From Haloarcula sp. H-GB4 (GTDB lineage: Archaea > Halobacteriota > Halobacteria > Halobacteriales > Haloarculaceae): a stretch of 45,607 nt of DNA. The stretch lies in the NCBI RefSeq assembly GCF_030848575.1, contig NZ_JAVDDX010000007.1:1-45607 (forward strand), read 5' to 3'. The position numbers were made by a program, and so were the translations under genes. Below are positions 30,558 to 37,880 of the stretch, in pieces (position 1 is the first letter of the stretch; the number at the start of each line of letters is the position of its first letter). Below the pieces are notes generated by a model. It did not search any database. It was not told where the DNA came from and saw only the letters and a program-made list of their open reading frames with translations.

Positions 30558-31556
30558 TCAGGTGAACACCTCCATGGGCTGGTCGGCGATAGTAAGCGTC
30601 TGCCCGGTCAGCAGTTCGACGTCCCGGTCGATCTGGTCCATCAGATCGTTCAGCTGGCCGAGTTCGTACTTCGCCTCCCGCTCCGAGGCCTTCTCCTCGC
30701 TCAACCGGTCCGGGATACCAAGACGGCCCCGACCGATGTCTTCGATGATGCCGGAGTGGCGGCTGCCGTACTTGTCCGTCGCCCACTGACGGATGTTCGC
30801 GTAGCTGGCTTCCATCGCGACTCGTTGGACCGGCGGGTTGGCGTCGATACCGTCGACAGCCGGTGACAGCGACACGTACCGGCCGGACCCGTCTGCAGCA
30901 TACTGGCACGCCTCGCCGCTACCAGTGAATCCGTCGAACTCCCCGATCAGCCCGTCATGGCCGTGGAACGTGCAGTCCCCGTGTGTACAGTCAGCAGGGC
31001 AGTCCATCTTAAGCCAGAACTCTCGATTGTTGACGCCGTCCAGCACGCCTTCAAGCGGTTCCGTGAAGATGTTCGTGGTCGTGTACGCGAAATTGACGCC
31101 GACGAACGGCCCCTGGTCCGGGAAATTCCAGAACCGTGACCGGACCTTCAGTCCTTGACGGATCTCTAGGCCGTCCACCGGTTCGGCCACGGGATCGGTC
31201 AGGTAAACCTCGTTCACCCGGTGGGTCTGGGCCTCAGTCTGGTCGACCTGCAATGGGGTGAAGTCGTGGTTCTCGATAAGATGGCGGATTACGCTGTACT
31301 GCACCAAGTTCGAGTAGATCCAGAGATAGTCTTGCCACGGAACGCTGTTCTGCTCGTACTCGGTCTCATCCTCGAGCACCTGCCGCCCCTCGTCGTTGGT
31401 CGGGACGGCGATCATGGGCGAGGCCTCGGTGTCGGTCGTAACGGAGTCGTACCGCTCGTCGATGATCTGAGGAATATCGCGGTTGTTAGAGGGATATCGC
31501 CAGATCCGGAGGTCGTCGCCCGGAAGCTGGCACTCGTACACGTTCAGATGGACCAT
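30558..31556 (-). CDS. Argonaute N-lobe subunit (332 aa)
   Basis: The gene before MID-PIWI. It looks like the front part (N-L1 and a PAZ/L2-like region) of a long Argonaute split into its own protein: VNEVYLTDPVAEPVDGLEIR, then GLKVRSRFWNFPDQGPFVGV and NFAYTTTNIFTEPL, similar in order and pattern to the N domain and linker of NgAgo. After it comes an unusual Cys/His cluster (C186, C190, C195, H198, H200) that could bind zinc. Residues 270-310 (SGIIEDIGRGRLGIPDRLSEE) are helical. The 3-nt gap to the next ORF implies equal production. AfAgo-N plays this role in Archaeoglobus. Sequence similarity is weak by eye, so the assignment rests on position, length and a few motifs. It has its own promoter (31583-31589). 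Confidence 0.72.
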   Translation of the reverse strand: MVHLNVYECQLPGDDLRIWRYPSNNRDIPQIIDERYDSVTTDTEASPMIAVPTNDEGRQVLEDETEYEQNSVPWQDYLWIYSNLVQYSVIRHLIENHDFTPLQVDQTEAQTHRVNEVYLTDPVAEPVDGLEIRQGLKVRSRFWNFPDQGPFVGVNFAYTTTNIFTEPLEGVLDGVNNREFWLKMDCPADCTHGDCTFHGHDGLIGEFDGFTGSGEACQYAADGSGRYVSLSPAVDGIDANPPVQRVAMEASYANIRQWATDKYGSRHSGIIEDIGRGRLGIPDRLSEEKASEREAKYELGQLNDLMDQIDRDVELLTGQTLTIADQPMEVFT

Positions 31557-31582
31557 TCATCCTTGTATACTGATAGACACGG

Positions 31583-31589
31583 CTTATAT
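31583..31589 (-). promoter_or_regulatory. TATA-like box of the Argonaute operon
   Basis: ATATAAG on the minus strand lies 27-33 nt before the ATG at 31556, the distance expected for a leaderless haloarchaeal transcript. It separates the Argonaute genes from the PIN gene upstream. Confidence 0.55.
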
Positions 31590-31632
31590 CTTGCCGGTTC
31601 GACGCCCGGTAGCACACCGCTTGGGCCGGCCG

Positions 31633-32427
31633 CTATGCGAACTCGTCTTTCAGGTAGAGGACGCGGAGATCGGTGACGTTGCTTATGACCTCGCGGCTGT
31701 TGTAGATCCCGACTTTCCCCGATACCGGGGTACCGTCCTCGTACCGCACGACATCCCCGTCCTCGTCGCGAAGTGCATCGCCTTTGTCGCCGGTGACCAT
31801 CCGCGTTAGCAGGCCTTCGTCGCACATATATGAGGCGTCACATACGACCTCGATGTCCATATCGTCGGACAGAGTACGTTCCAATGTAGAAACGCGCGAG
31901 TCCGGGATATCGCCGCGTTCCGGACCGAGGTTCACTCGCTTCCGGAGTTCGTCCTTTCGCTCCCATGCGTAGTCCTGCAGGCCCTCGACCAGCAGTTTCT
32001 GGATCTTCCGCACGTTCTCGACAGTCACCTCAAGGTCCAGTTGGTCCAGTTTCTCCTCGAAGTACCTGCGGATATCCGGTTTCGAGGACGGCTTGATATG
32101 GTACGACTCAACGAACAGCTCCACGGCAGTCTCCATGTCCAGATCGTCGCAGTTGAAGATCGCGTCCTCGAACAAGAACCGGCTGTCACGGAGTTCCGCC
32201 ATCTTTGATTTGAAGTTCCCCTTGTCCTCGTTCCAGGAAAGTTCGGAGCGGTCCCACTCGTATTCGATCTCGTCATCGGTCACCGGTCTGTTGCAGTACT
32301 CGAAGAAAACAGTGTCCCCGATGTAGAGCTCATTGTCCGAATCGAGCAGGCGGTTAGCGTCGCTGTGCCACCAATCCTGGAAGAAGGTGTATCCGGTCAG
32401 GCAGTTCGTGTCCAGATAGTACCGCAT
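31633..32427 (-). CDS. PIN-domain nuclease (264 aa)
   Basis: Probable metal-dependent ribonuclease of the PIN superfamily. It begins RYYLDTNCL (D6) and has E43 in VFFEYC. Near the C-terminus are VVCDASYMCD (D197) and the VTGDKGD strand (D214, D217), so the acidic residues for metal binding appear complete. The domain is larger than VapC toxins because of a helical insertion of about 140 residues and ends with a VSGKVGIYNSREVI segment. Its ATG directly follows the stop of the 32428 gene (zero gap). A 76-nt gap and promoter separate it from the Argonaute genes. It may be the toxin of a pair with the upstream gene, or an effector of the Argonaute complex. Confidence 0.72.
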   Translation of the reverse strand: MRYYLDTNCLTGYTFFQDWWHSDANRLLDSDNELYIGDTVFFEYCNRPVTDDEIEYEWDRSELSWNEDKGNFKSKMAELRDSRFLFEDAIFNCDDLDMETAVELFVESYHIKPSSKPDIRRYFEEKLDQLDLEVTVENVRKIQKLLVEGLQDYAWERKDELRKRVNLGPERGDIPDSRVSTLERTLSDDMDIEVVCDASYMCDEGLLTRMVTGDKGDALRDEDGDVVRYEDGTPVSGKVGIYNSREVISNVTDLRVLYLKDEFA

Positions 32428-33306
32428 CTATTGGCTGGGAGCGAATCCGACAAGTGCCTCGGCAACAGCGTCCTGTGCATCACGTACGACCTCATTCCGT
32501 TCGAGCTGCGCTCCGAACTTGGTCTGCTCACGCTCTTTATTTTCAAGTCGAGCCCGCATCTGCTTCTGGTAGCTGTCCACGTCATCCGAGATGGCATCCC
32601 TGACCTCTTCGACGGTGAGATCGCTGTGTTCCTGCTGACCGACCTCGATCATGAATACCGCCCAGAACGCGTCACAGAGGCTAAGCATCTCGTTGACGCT
32701 GTAGAACTGGTCGGTCTGGTCAAGCTCGGTGCTCATCACTGTGTACCAGAGATGAAGATCGGATTCCAAGTTCGGAAACTCGTCCGTGGGGAAGGTCTTG
32801 ACTACGTGGGAGAGGGTGCGCCGGATGTCGTCCTTATTATAGCCGTCGTCAAGGAGATCCGGGTGGTTGTCCGCGGCGGTGCGGAGCTGCTTATCAAGCT
32901 GCCGAAACTCGCGCTGGACATCATACGGGGCGTCCTCGTACATCAGGTCGGTCAGCGGTTCTAACCCGCCAATCTGATAGTACCGGAGCAGCACTTCCTG
33001 CACCACGTCTCGGACCTGGTCGATTTCGTTATCCGATGCGTCGATGGAATCTGGTTCGACAGGGCAGACGACCTGCGAACCGCCGTCTTTGGATTTTTCG
33101 ACGGTCACAGAAGAGTCGGAGATGGGTGTCACCGTACCGTACCGGTACCAATAGTATGGAATGTCAGCTTTGATACCTTCTTCTTCCAGTTCCTGCTTGG
33201 TGAAGTACAGCAGCTTGTGAAACTCCTTCTCCCGAAGTGGGCTGTCGTATTTCCTCTCATCAAGGAGGAGCGCGGTTACGTCGTCCACCCCGAACTCGGG
33301 AGTCAT
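32428..33306 (-). CDS. Hypothetical protein, possible partner of the PIN nuclease (292 aa)
   Basis: The first gene of the cassette. Its stop touches the PIN start codon, so they are coupled and likely function together. The N-terminal region SPLREKEFHKLLYFTKQELE, then YYWYRYGTVTPIS, resembles in layout the Panacea/SocA-type antitoxin module (KLLYF...YG...G), although that is a pattern match only. The C-terminal half is helical and charged, with coiled-coil potential at the end (YQKQMRARLENKEREQTKFG). The ATG at 33306 is preferred over 33390, since a TATA-like ATTTAAG (33332-33338) lies 26-32 nt upstream. Antitoxin, adaptor or structural subunit all remain possible. Confidence 0.6.
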   Translation of the reverse strand: MTPEFGVDDVTALLLDERKYDSPLREKEFHKLLYFTKQELEEEGIKADIPYYWYRYGTVTPISDSSVTVEKSKDGGSQVVCPVEPDSIDASDNEIDQVRDVVQEVLLRYYQIGGLEPLTDLMYEDAPYDVQREFRQLDKQLRTAADNHPDLLDDGYNKDDIRRTLSHVVKTFPTDEFPNLESDLHLWYTVMSTELDQTDQFYSVNEMLSLCDAFWAVFMIEVGQQEHSDLTVEEVRDAISDDVDSYQKQMRARLENKEREQTKFGAQLERNEVVRDAQDAVAEALVGFAPSQ

Positions 33307-33331
33307 ATGTGTGACTTCTACTGCCTTCTCA

Positions 33332-33338
33332 CTTAAAT
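33332..33338 (-). promoter_or_regulatory. TATA-like box of the PIN-pair transcript
   Basis: ATTTAAG on the minus strand is spaced 26-32 nt from ATG 33306, which fits a leaderless transcript and supports that start. Confidence 0.5.
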
Positions 33339-33390
33339 GTAGGTAGGACGTTATTCCGAGTGAGGAATCCAAACCACCATTTTGAGGCAT

Positions 33391-33878
33391 ATAAGAGGAT
33401 GTTTACACGCTGAGGGGTCATTCACCACCCTCCGAAAGTTCGGAGTCGATGAACCGGATTCACCAGAGGTGTTCCGGGCTGACGCTCTTCACTTTATTTA
33501 TATTTATTCTAGTAATATGGCGTGACATTAAGCGTTCTTCCTCCACCTCTTTCGTTTCAAATAATCTGCTGAATACAGCCTCTGAGGGCGCAGTAAAAAG
33601 GTTCTTTCCGGGTTGAGATAAGGGAGCCAAGCGCTCTACCGCCGAATATTACGGGGCAGATTTCCATCTGACCCCCTTCTTACCGTGCCCTCATCCTCTA
33701 TATCTTGTACTGGCTTTCATAACCATCTCTATCTCATCCCTTCACCAGTCAGGATGCGCCAAAGTAAATCGGCTGTGCATGTTTCTATGATACCCTCTCA
33801 GAAAGTACGCGACAAGCTTGGACCCGACCGTGTGGTTGTGGTCGGAATCGGCGACGAGCGTGGGCGTGCCGACCTGAT
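33391..33878. other. Intergenic region right of the Argonaute cassette
   Basis: No convincing gene. CTCCGAA-AG-TTCGGAG (33430-33445) is a perfect 7-bp hairpin 40-55 nt beyond the cassette. The middle is AT-rich. A 42-codon + strand frame (33754-33882) ends in the inverted-repeat element. Confidence 0.45.
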
Positions 33879-33919
33879 CTAACCAACATTGGTCGGTATG
33901 GCCCGTGCCTGTTGGTTAG
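33879..33919. repeat. Inverted repeat element, copy 2
   Basis: CTAACCAACA (33879-33888) and TGTTGGTTAG (33910-33919) with a 21-nt spacer containing GGCCCG, as in copy 1 at 19377-19417. The preceding CTGAT is shared also. Confidence 0.75.
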
Positions 33920-33957
33920 TTGTTTTCTGGGCTCGGAATCCGGACGATACTCACCCC

Positions 33958-34020
33958 TGATTTTGTGTGGCCGCAGGCAGGTGGCGGCCAACTCAGGGCC
34001 ACCGGGAGGTGATATCTTAG
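33958..34020 (+). promoter_or_regulatory. Leader element L14
   Basis: Box GATTTTGTG, hairpin TGGCCGC 33968-33974 with GCGGCCA 33984-33990 around a 9-nt loop AGGCAGGTG. A near-perfect Shine-Dalgarno GGGAGGTGAT (34004-34013) follows, 7 nt from the ATG at 34021. It is the only copy in the right half of the window and has the longest stem. Confidence 0.8.
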
Positions 34021-34173
34021 ATGGGAGAAATCCAGTGTCCCCGGTGCGAGAAGGTATTCAATACCTTCCTTGACGAGGTACGAATGCGCTCGGGGTCGTT
34101 CTACGATAGCGAGCGTGCAGAATCGTTCAACCAACTGTGCGAGGAGTGCTACCGGGTCGTGATGGACAAATAG
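34021..34173 (+). CDS. CxxC micro-protein (50 aa)
   Basis: A 50-residue protein with two CxxC pairs, CPRC at residues 6-9 and CEEC at 42-45, enough for one zinc ribbon-like knuckle. Between them is FNTFLDEVRMRSGSFYDSERA. Small haloarchaeal zinc-finger proteins of this kind are common and some control growth or stress traits. It starts after leader L14 and a strong ribosome site. Its last 25 nt overlap the end of the convergent gene 34149-34547. Confidence 0.7.
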   Translation: MGEIQCPRCEKVFNTFLDEVRMRSGSFYDSERAESFNQLCEECYRVVMDK

Positions 34174-34547
34174 GGCTGGTCACCCCTCTCATTTTTTTGT
34201 GGAACTGGATCGTTGATCTCGTCAAGCTTCGCTTCTAAGAGGAGTGATTCATCATCGGTTTCCGTGTCTTTCTCCAGCAGGTATCCTTTGACGACCTCGC
34301 GGTCGCTGTGGTACTGGATTACTGATCGGTGGCCGTACCGGGTCGTGACCCCAGCTGGGTACCAGTGCTTGGCACGCACTTTGAACGTCCCGTCTTCCCA
34401 GGTCCAGATCTTGACCGAGATGGGTTGCTTGAGATGTTCGCGGGCAATGTCGATCACTTCGTCGACGACTGGCCCAATCGTTTCCATACTTGGAATCTGA
34501 CGCTGGTTAGATGGCTGTTGCTCTGGGGAAAGTTGTGGCTGTGACAT
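34149..34547 (-). CDS. Hypothetical protein (132 aa)
   Basis: A minus-strand gene with a polar, Gln/Pro-rich beginning (MSQPQLSPEQQPSNQRQIPS) and a well-formed alpha/beta body: VVDEVIDIAREHLKQPISVK, FKVRAKHWYPAGVTTRYG, EVVKGYLLEKD. Such a mixture looks like a real protein. I cannot name a family. The true start may be the ATG at 34487 (METIGPVVDE). It overlaps the micro-protein gene tail to tail. Confidence 0.6.
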   Translation of the reverse strand: MSQPQLSPEQQPSNQRQIPSMETIGPVVDEVIDIAREHLKQPISVKIWTWEDGTFKVRAKHWYPAGVTTRYGHRSVIQYHSDREVVKGYLLEKDTETDDESLLLEAKLDEINDPVPQKNERGDQPYLSITTR

Positions 34548-34698
34548 GAGAACGGTGCGATCTACACTTGTCTGTCATCGCTCAAAAAGCTCCGGGTGGG
34601 TAGGGACCCGGCTGGCACCTGGGCTGGTAGTCCCACAGGGTCACAGATATCTCGGATGCATGGGTCTGCCGGCCGGGGCAAACTGAGGGTGGGTTACC
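34548..34698. other. Spacer left of repeat DR2
   Basis: No gene. It includes GC-rich sequence weakly similar to that before DR1 (GGTGGGTTACCGGTGGA against GGGTGGCTGGTGGA), so the duplicated unit may have been longer originally. Confidence 0.35.
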
Positions 34699-34863
34699 GG
34701 TGGAGCGTACCAGCGCGCGACGCCACTGCCAGACTCGCGATGCTCGTCTGTCGTGTCCTCGTTCGCTAGCGCTCACTCGGACGACGGGGCGCTGCGCTCG
34801 GCGCTATCGCGCGTCTCGCTTCGGTCCAATCGTGCCTGCGGTGGCGGGCGCGATCCCCGCCGG
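34699..34863 (+). repeat. Long direct repeat DR2
   Basis: Second copy of DR1 (27291-27465), starting ACCAGCGCGCGACGCCACTG and ending at CGCCGGGA, with a 9-nt gap relative to DR1 near its end. Confidence 0.8.
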
Positions 34864-35654
34864 GAACTGTCTGGGTCCCAGCTGAATGCCACACTAAATT
34901 ACGCTACTGAGTAGATGGGAAACAAGGTGCATTGTACCTGTTGGTGATCAGATACAAAGCTCCGGACAAAGTGGAGTGGTTCCTCGTCGATGGGCGACAA
35001 CGTATGCGCCACGAGGGGGCGAAGTGAGCGAGGGTCGAGCGTGGGTCTGCCAGCGCTGGCTCAGTTTGAACGAGGTTGTGATCGGCGTGACCTTGGACGT
35101 CGGTGGCCGGCGACGTGCGTGGCACAGTAGACTCACATGATGCTCGGTGGGGCTGGCCCGCCGTGTACAGTCCCGATCGGACTCTGGGGAGTGAGCCGAG
35201 AAATATCTGTTCTCCAATAGTTGTAGCCGGGGGCTGAGTGGGCGGGCTTTACTCGATCCGAGGTCTGCTGTTCGTCACCAGTTCCTATGTACTATTGCTT
35301 ATGTATCGCTGTTTCCAGCGCCCGGCTCACGACTGAATCACTATAGGACAAGATAAAGAGTGTCTTACATCGGCGGTTTTCGGTGAATAATTCGACCGCA
35401 GTCTTGCGATTTGGATTTGTTTCAGTCGGGGGTGGTGATTCACTGCCAGTGATTCAAACCAGGAGAAAACCGCCGCCATCTTGCGATTTCAGCGATATAA
35501 TAGTAGCAATAAAGGTAAATATTGAAATTTGATAGAACGGAGGATGTGCGTACTTGCAATCCACTCTTGCCAACGTAGTAGAAAGAATTACAGTCGCAGA
35601 ACAGCACAAAAGTATTAGATACTCTATATACAGAAACGAGTTCACAACGGCGGA
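34864..35654. other. 0.8-kb noncoding region downstream of the coupling-protein gene
   Basis: No gene is seen. It becomes AT-rich to the right and contains the repeat cluster at 35334-35489, which could be a transfer origin. The last 60 nt before the coupling-protein stop are AT-rich and may hold its terminator. Confidence 0.45.
35334..35489. repeat. Cluster of inverted and direct repeats, possible oriT
   Basis: CGGCGGTTTTC (35371-35381) pairs with GAAAACCGCCG (35465-35475). TCTTGCGATTT occurs at 35402-35412 and 35479-35489. GTGATTCA occurs at 35435-35442 and 35449-35456, and inverted (TGAATCAC) at 35334-35341. Dense nested repeats next to mobilisation genes are typical of transfer origins. 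No nick-site homology can be judged. Confidence 0.4.
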
Positions 35655-37880
35655 TTACATGAACTCAGATACGTCGCGCTCCTCCTCTTTTGACTCAGTT
35701 TCGTCCCGCTCTTCAGTCTCGTTTGAGTCTCCCTCTGCATCTGATTCAGTGGGTGAGTCACCGCCTTCCTGCTCGGCAGATTCCGCCCCACCTAAGCTGG
35801 GATCTGGGTCCGGATCAGAGAAGAGTCCCCCGGTGTTGTCGTCGGACTGCTGGTCGTGATCGCCACCGTCGTACTCATTTTCTTCATCTGATAGGTCTGG
35901 GCGGTCTGTGTCCGGAGATGTGACGGCAGTGTTTGCTGTTGTCTGGTCGAGTGGGTCACTGGAATCGTCGTCGCCCAACCCGTCTGTCGCGTCGACGGTC
36001 GGCTCGACTTCAGGGTCACGATCCGGGCCACTATCTCTGGACTCATCGCCGTCGGTCTCACCAACTGACCCACGGAGTACATCGTCAAGTCGAGCCCGAG
36101 TAAACGAGAACCAACTGTCGTTCTCTATGTCGGTGTCATCTTCCGTTGGCTCTGGTTCCGAACTGCTCGGCGACTCCGCGCCCTGCGCCGGGAGGCTATC
36201 GCGAACGTCCGCCAGTTCGTAGGACTGCCCATGAACCCACGTCGTCCGAGAGACGGCAACGCACTCACCGGGCTGGAAGTCTCGGAGCAGGCCGGAGGTG
36301 ATCGGCGTTTTGTCCTTCTCTTTGTACGTGTCCCGAGCCTGCGTTCGTGGGTTCTCGCCGCGCCCCTGATGACTCATCGACACCATCTCGGAGCGATCAT
36401 ACTGACGGCTTTCGCCGAGTTCGTCGAGGATGAAGTCCGTCGACTCGCTGTCACCCGGACCGAAGTAGACTCCTTGCGGGCAGTTGCCGACAATCCCAGA
36501 GATCGTGCTGTATGTGTCTTTGAGCTGGCCGATTGTCTGCACGCCGACCAGTGCCCGACCCTTGTGTTTCCGGCCTCGGGCCGTGAGGTTCGTTACCTGC
36601 GTGAGCGCCGGCAGCGCGTCAATCTCGTCGAGGATATGGACCGTCGGATTCGAGGCGTTCATCGCGTAGCGGATCGACCAGTCTACGAGCAGTTGGTACA
36701 TTGGCCCGAGCGTTTCCAGTTCCGTTGGATTCGAGTCGATAATGAGGACTCGGCCTTCCGGGTTCTCGATGTACTCTTGCAGCGAGAACTCCCCGTAGTC
36801 TCCGAAGTCGCCGGTGAAGACGGGATCGACATTCTCCTTGATCGTCTGGTAAACGTTCTGTGCGCCTTTCCCTTTATCAGGGTCGATATGACCCGAATCC
36901 AGTCGGTCGAACTCGTCAAGAGCTTTCTTGAGGGCAATGTGGCCCTCGTTGAGTAGTGAGACGATATCGGCGTGACAGAGCGCATGGCGGCGATTGTTCT
37001 TTTTTGCGCTAAGATGCAGATACATCAGCATCTCCACGAAGGTCTGTTTGGCGGGCCGGTGGAATGGGTCGTGACCGTCGGCTTCGCCGAAGATCGCGCC
37101 GGCGACCTCACGGAAGTCTGACTCGTCGTAGGCGTCCTTGAACAAATTCCAGACCACGTCGCTATCCTCGTGGCGGATGCGCTGAACCTCAAAGCCCAAG
37201 TCCTCGTAGAATGCTTGGAAGTCCTCGCCGGTATCGTGAGCGACGACCGCCGTGTCACTGTAGTACGGGAACTGGTAAGCCAGCAGCTTCATCATCGACG
37301 TCTTCCCGCTTCCAGTCTCGCCCACGACAGCTGTTGAGACATCTTGATCGAGCGTGAACGGCATTTCAGCCTCGTTGTGTTCGTGAGAGACCTCTTCCAG
37401 CGGGACGACGGACTCCCCGTCGTCGTGGTCCCACTGGTTCATCGCGAGCATTTCCGGCGAGGTCCGGCGGAGCAGTTCCCCGGAGAACACGATACCGATT
37501 GAGATAGCATACAAGATCACCGTATTCGAGTACGAGACCATCGGCAACGACAGTCCGGGCACAGTGAAGTCAGCAAACAGTGTCCCGACCGAGATGGCAG
37601 CCAGAACGTGTGCGAACGGGAACAGCAGTGCGACGCTGGGCGTCTGGACAAGCATGTCGTAGAAGAACGCCGCGCTAATGAGTCCGAACCCGAGGTAGAT
37701 GTAGCGCCATGCCCAGAACCGCTTCGGAAGTATCTTGTCGCTATCGACGATCATCGGCGGGAACAACAGCATAAATCCGGCCCAGACGAACCCAACGACG
37801 TTGTCGTACTTGAGGCTATTCGGGACTTCGCCGGAGCGTTGTCCTGGTGGTGCAGAGGAACTCGAACTCACTGCCACCAC
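35655..37880 (-). CDS. VirD4/TraG-like coupling protein (741 aa)
   Basis: Type IV coupling ATPase that would bring the relaxase-DNA complex to the transfer channel. N-terminal membrane segments lie near residues 27-45, 58-76, 83-104 and 118-134. Walker A GETGSGKT (187-194) and Walker B VHILDEIDAL (414-423) frame the TrwB/VirD4 motor domain, with the LTARGRKHKGRALVGVQTI segment typical of the family. The last 180 residues are a very acidic, low-complexity tail. The start at 37880 overlaps the relaxase gene by 13 nt, making it the last gene of a compact transfer operon. Confidence 0.88.
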   Translation of the reverse strand: MVAVSSSSSAPPGQRSGEVPNSLKYDNVVGFVWAGFMLLFPPMIVDSDKILPKRFWAWRYIYLGFGLISAAFFYDMLVQTPSVALLFPFAHVLAAISVGTLFADFTVPGLSLPMVSYSNTVILYAISIGIVFSGELLRRTSPEMLAMNQWDHDDGESVVPLEEVSHEHNEAEMPFTLDQDVSTAVVGETGSGKTSMMKLLAYQFPYYSDTAVVAHDTGEDFQAFYEDLGFEVQRIRHEDSDVVWNLFKDAYDESDFREVAGAIFGEADGHDPFHRPAKQTFVEMLMYLHLSAKKNNRRHALCHADIVSLLNEGHIALKKALDEFDRLDSGHIDPDKGKGAQNVYQTIKENVDPVFTGDFGDYGEFSLQEYIENPEGRVLIIDSNPTELETLGPMYQLLVDWSIRYAMNASNPTVHILDEIDALPALTQVTNLTARGRKHKGRALVGVQTIGQLKDTYSTISGIVGNCPQGVYFGPGDSESTDFILDELGESRQYDRSEMVSMSHQGRGENPRTQARDTYKEKDKTPITSGLLRDFQPGECVAVSRTTWVHGQSYELADVRDSLPAQGAESPSSSEPEPTEDDTDIENDSWFSFTRARLDDVLRGSVGETDGDESRDSGPDRDPEVEPTVDATDGLGDDDSSDPLDQTTANTAVTSPDTDRPDLSDEENEYDGGDHDQQSDDNTGGLFSDPDPDPSLGGAESAEQEGGDSPTESDAEGDSNETEERDETESKEEERDVSEFM

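Noticed and set aside
33754-33882. 42-codon ORF ending in the inverted-repeat element
   Set aside because: No ribosome site, no recognisable sequence and its stop lies inside the repeat; composition alone does not support a gene.
34582-34776. Minus-strand ORF similar to one at 26940-27371 (both start like MSxSERGxDRRAxRV)
   Set aside because: The similarity is explained by DNA repeat DR1/DR2, and the rest of the two frames does not agree. The products are Arg-rich, unlike genuine halophilic proteins.
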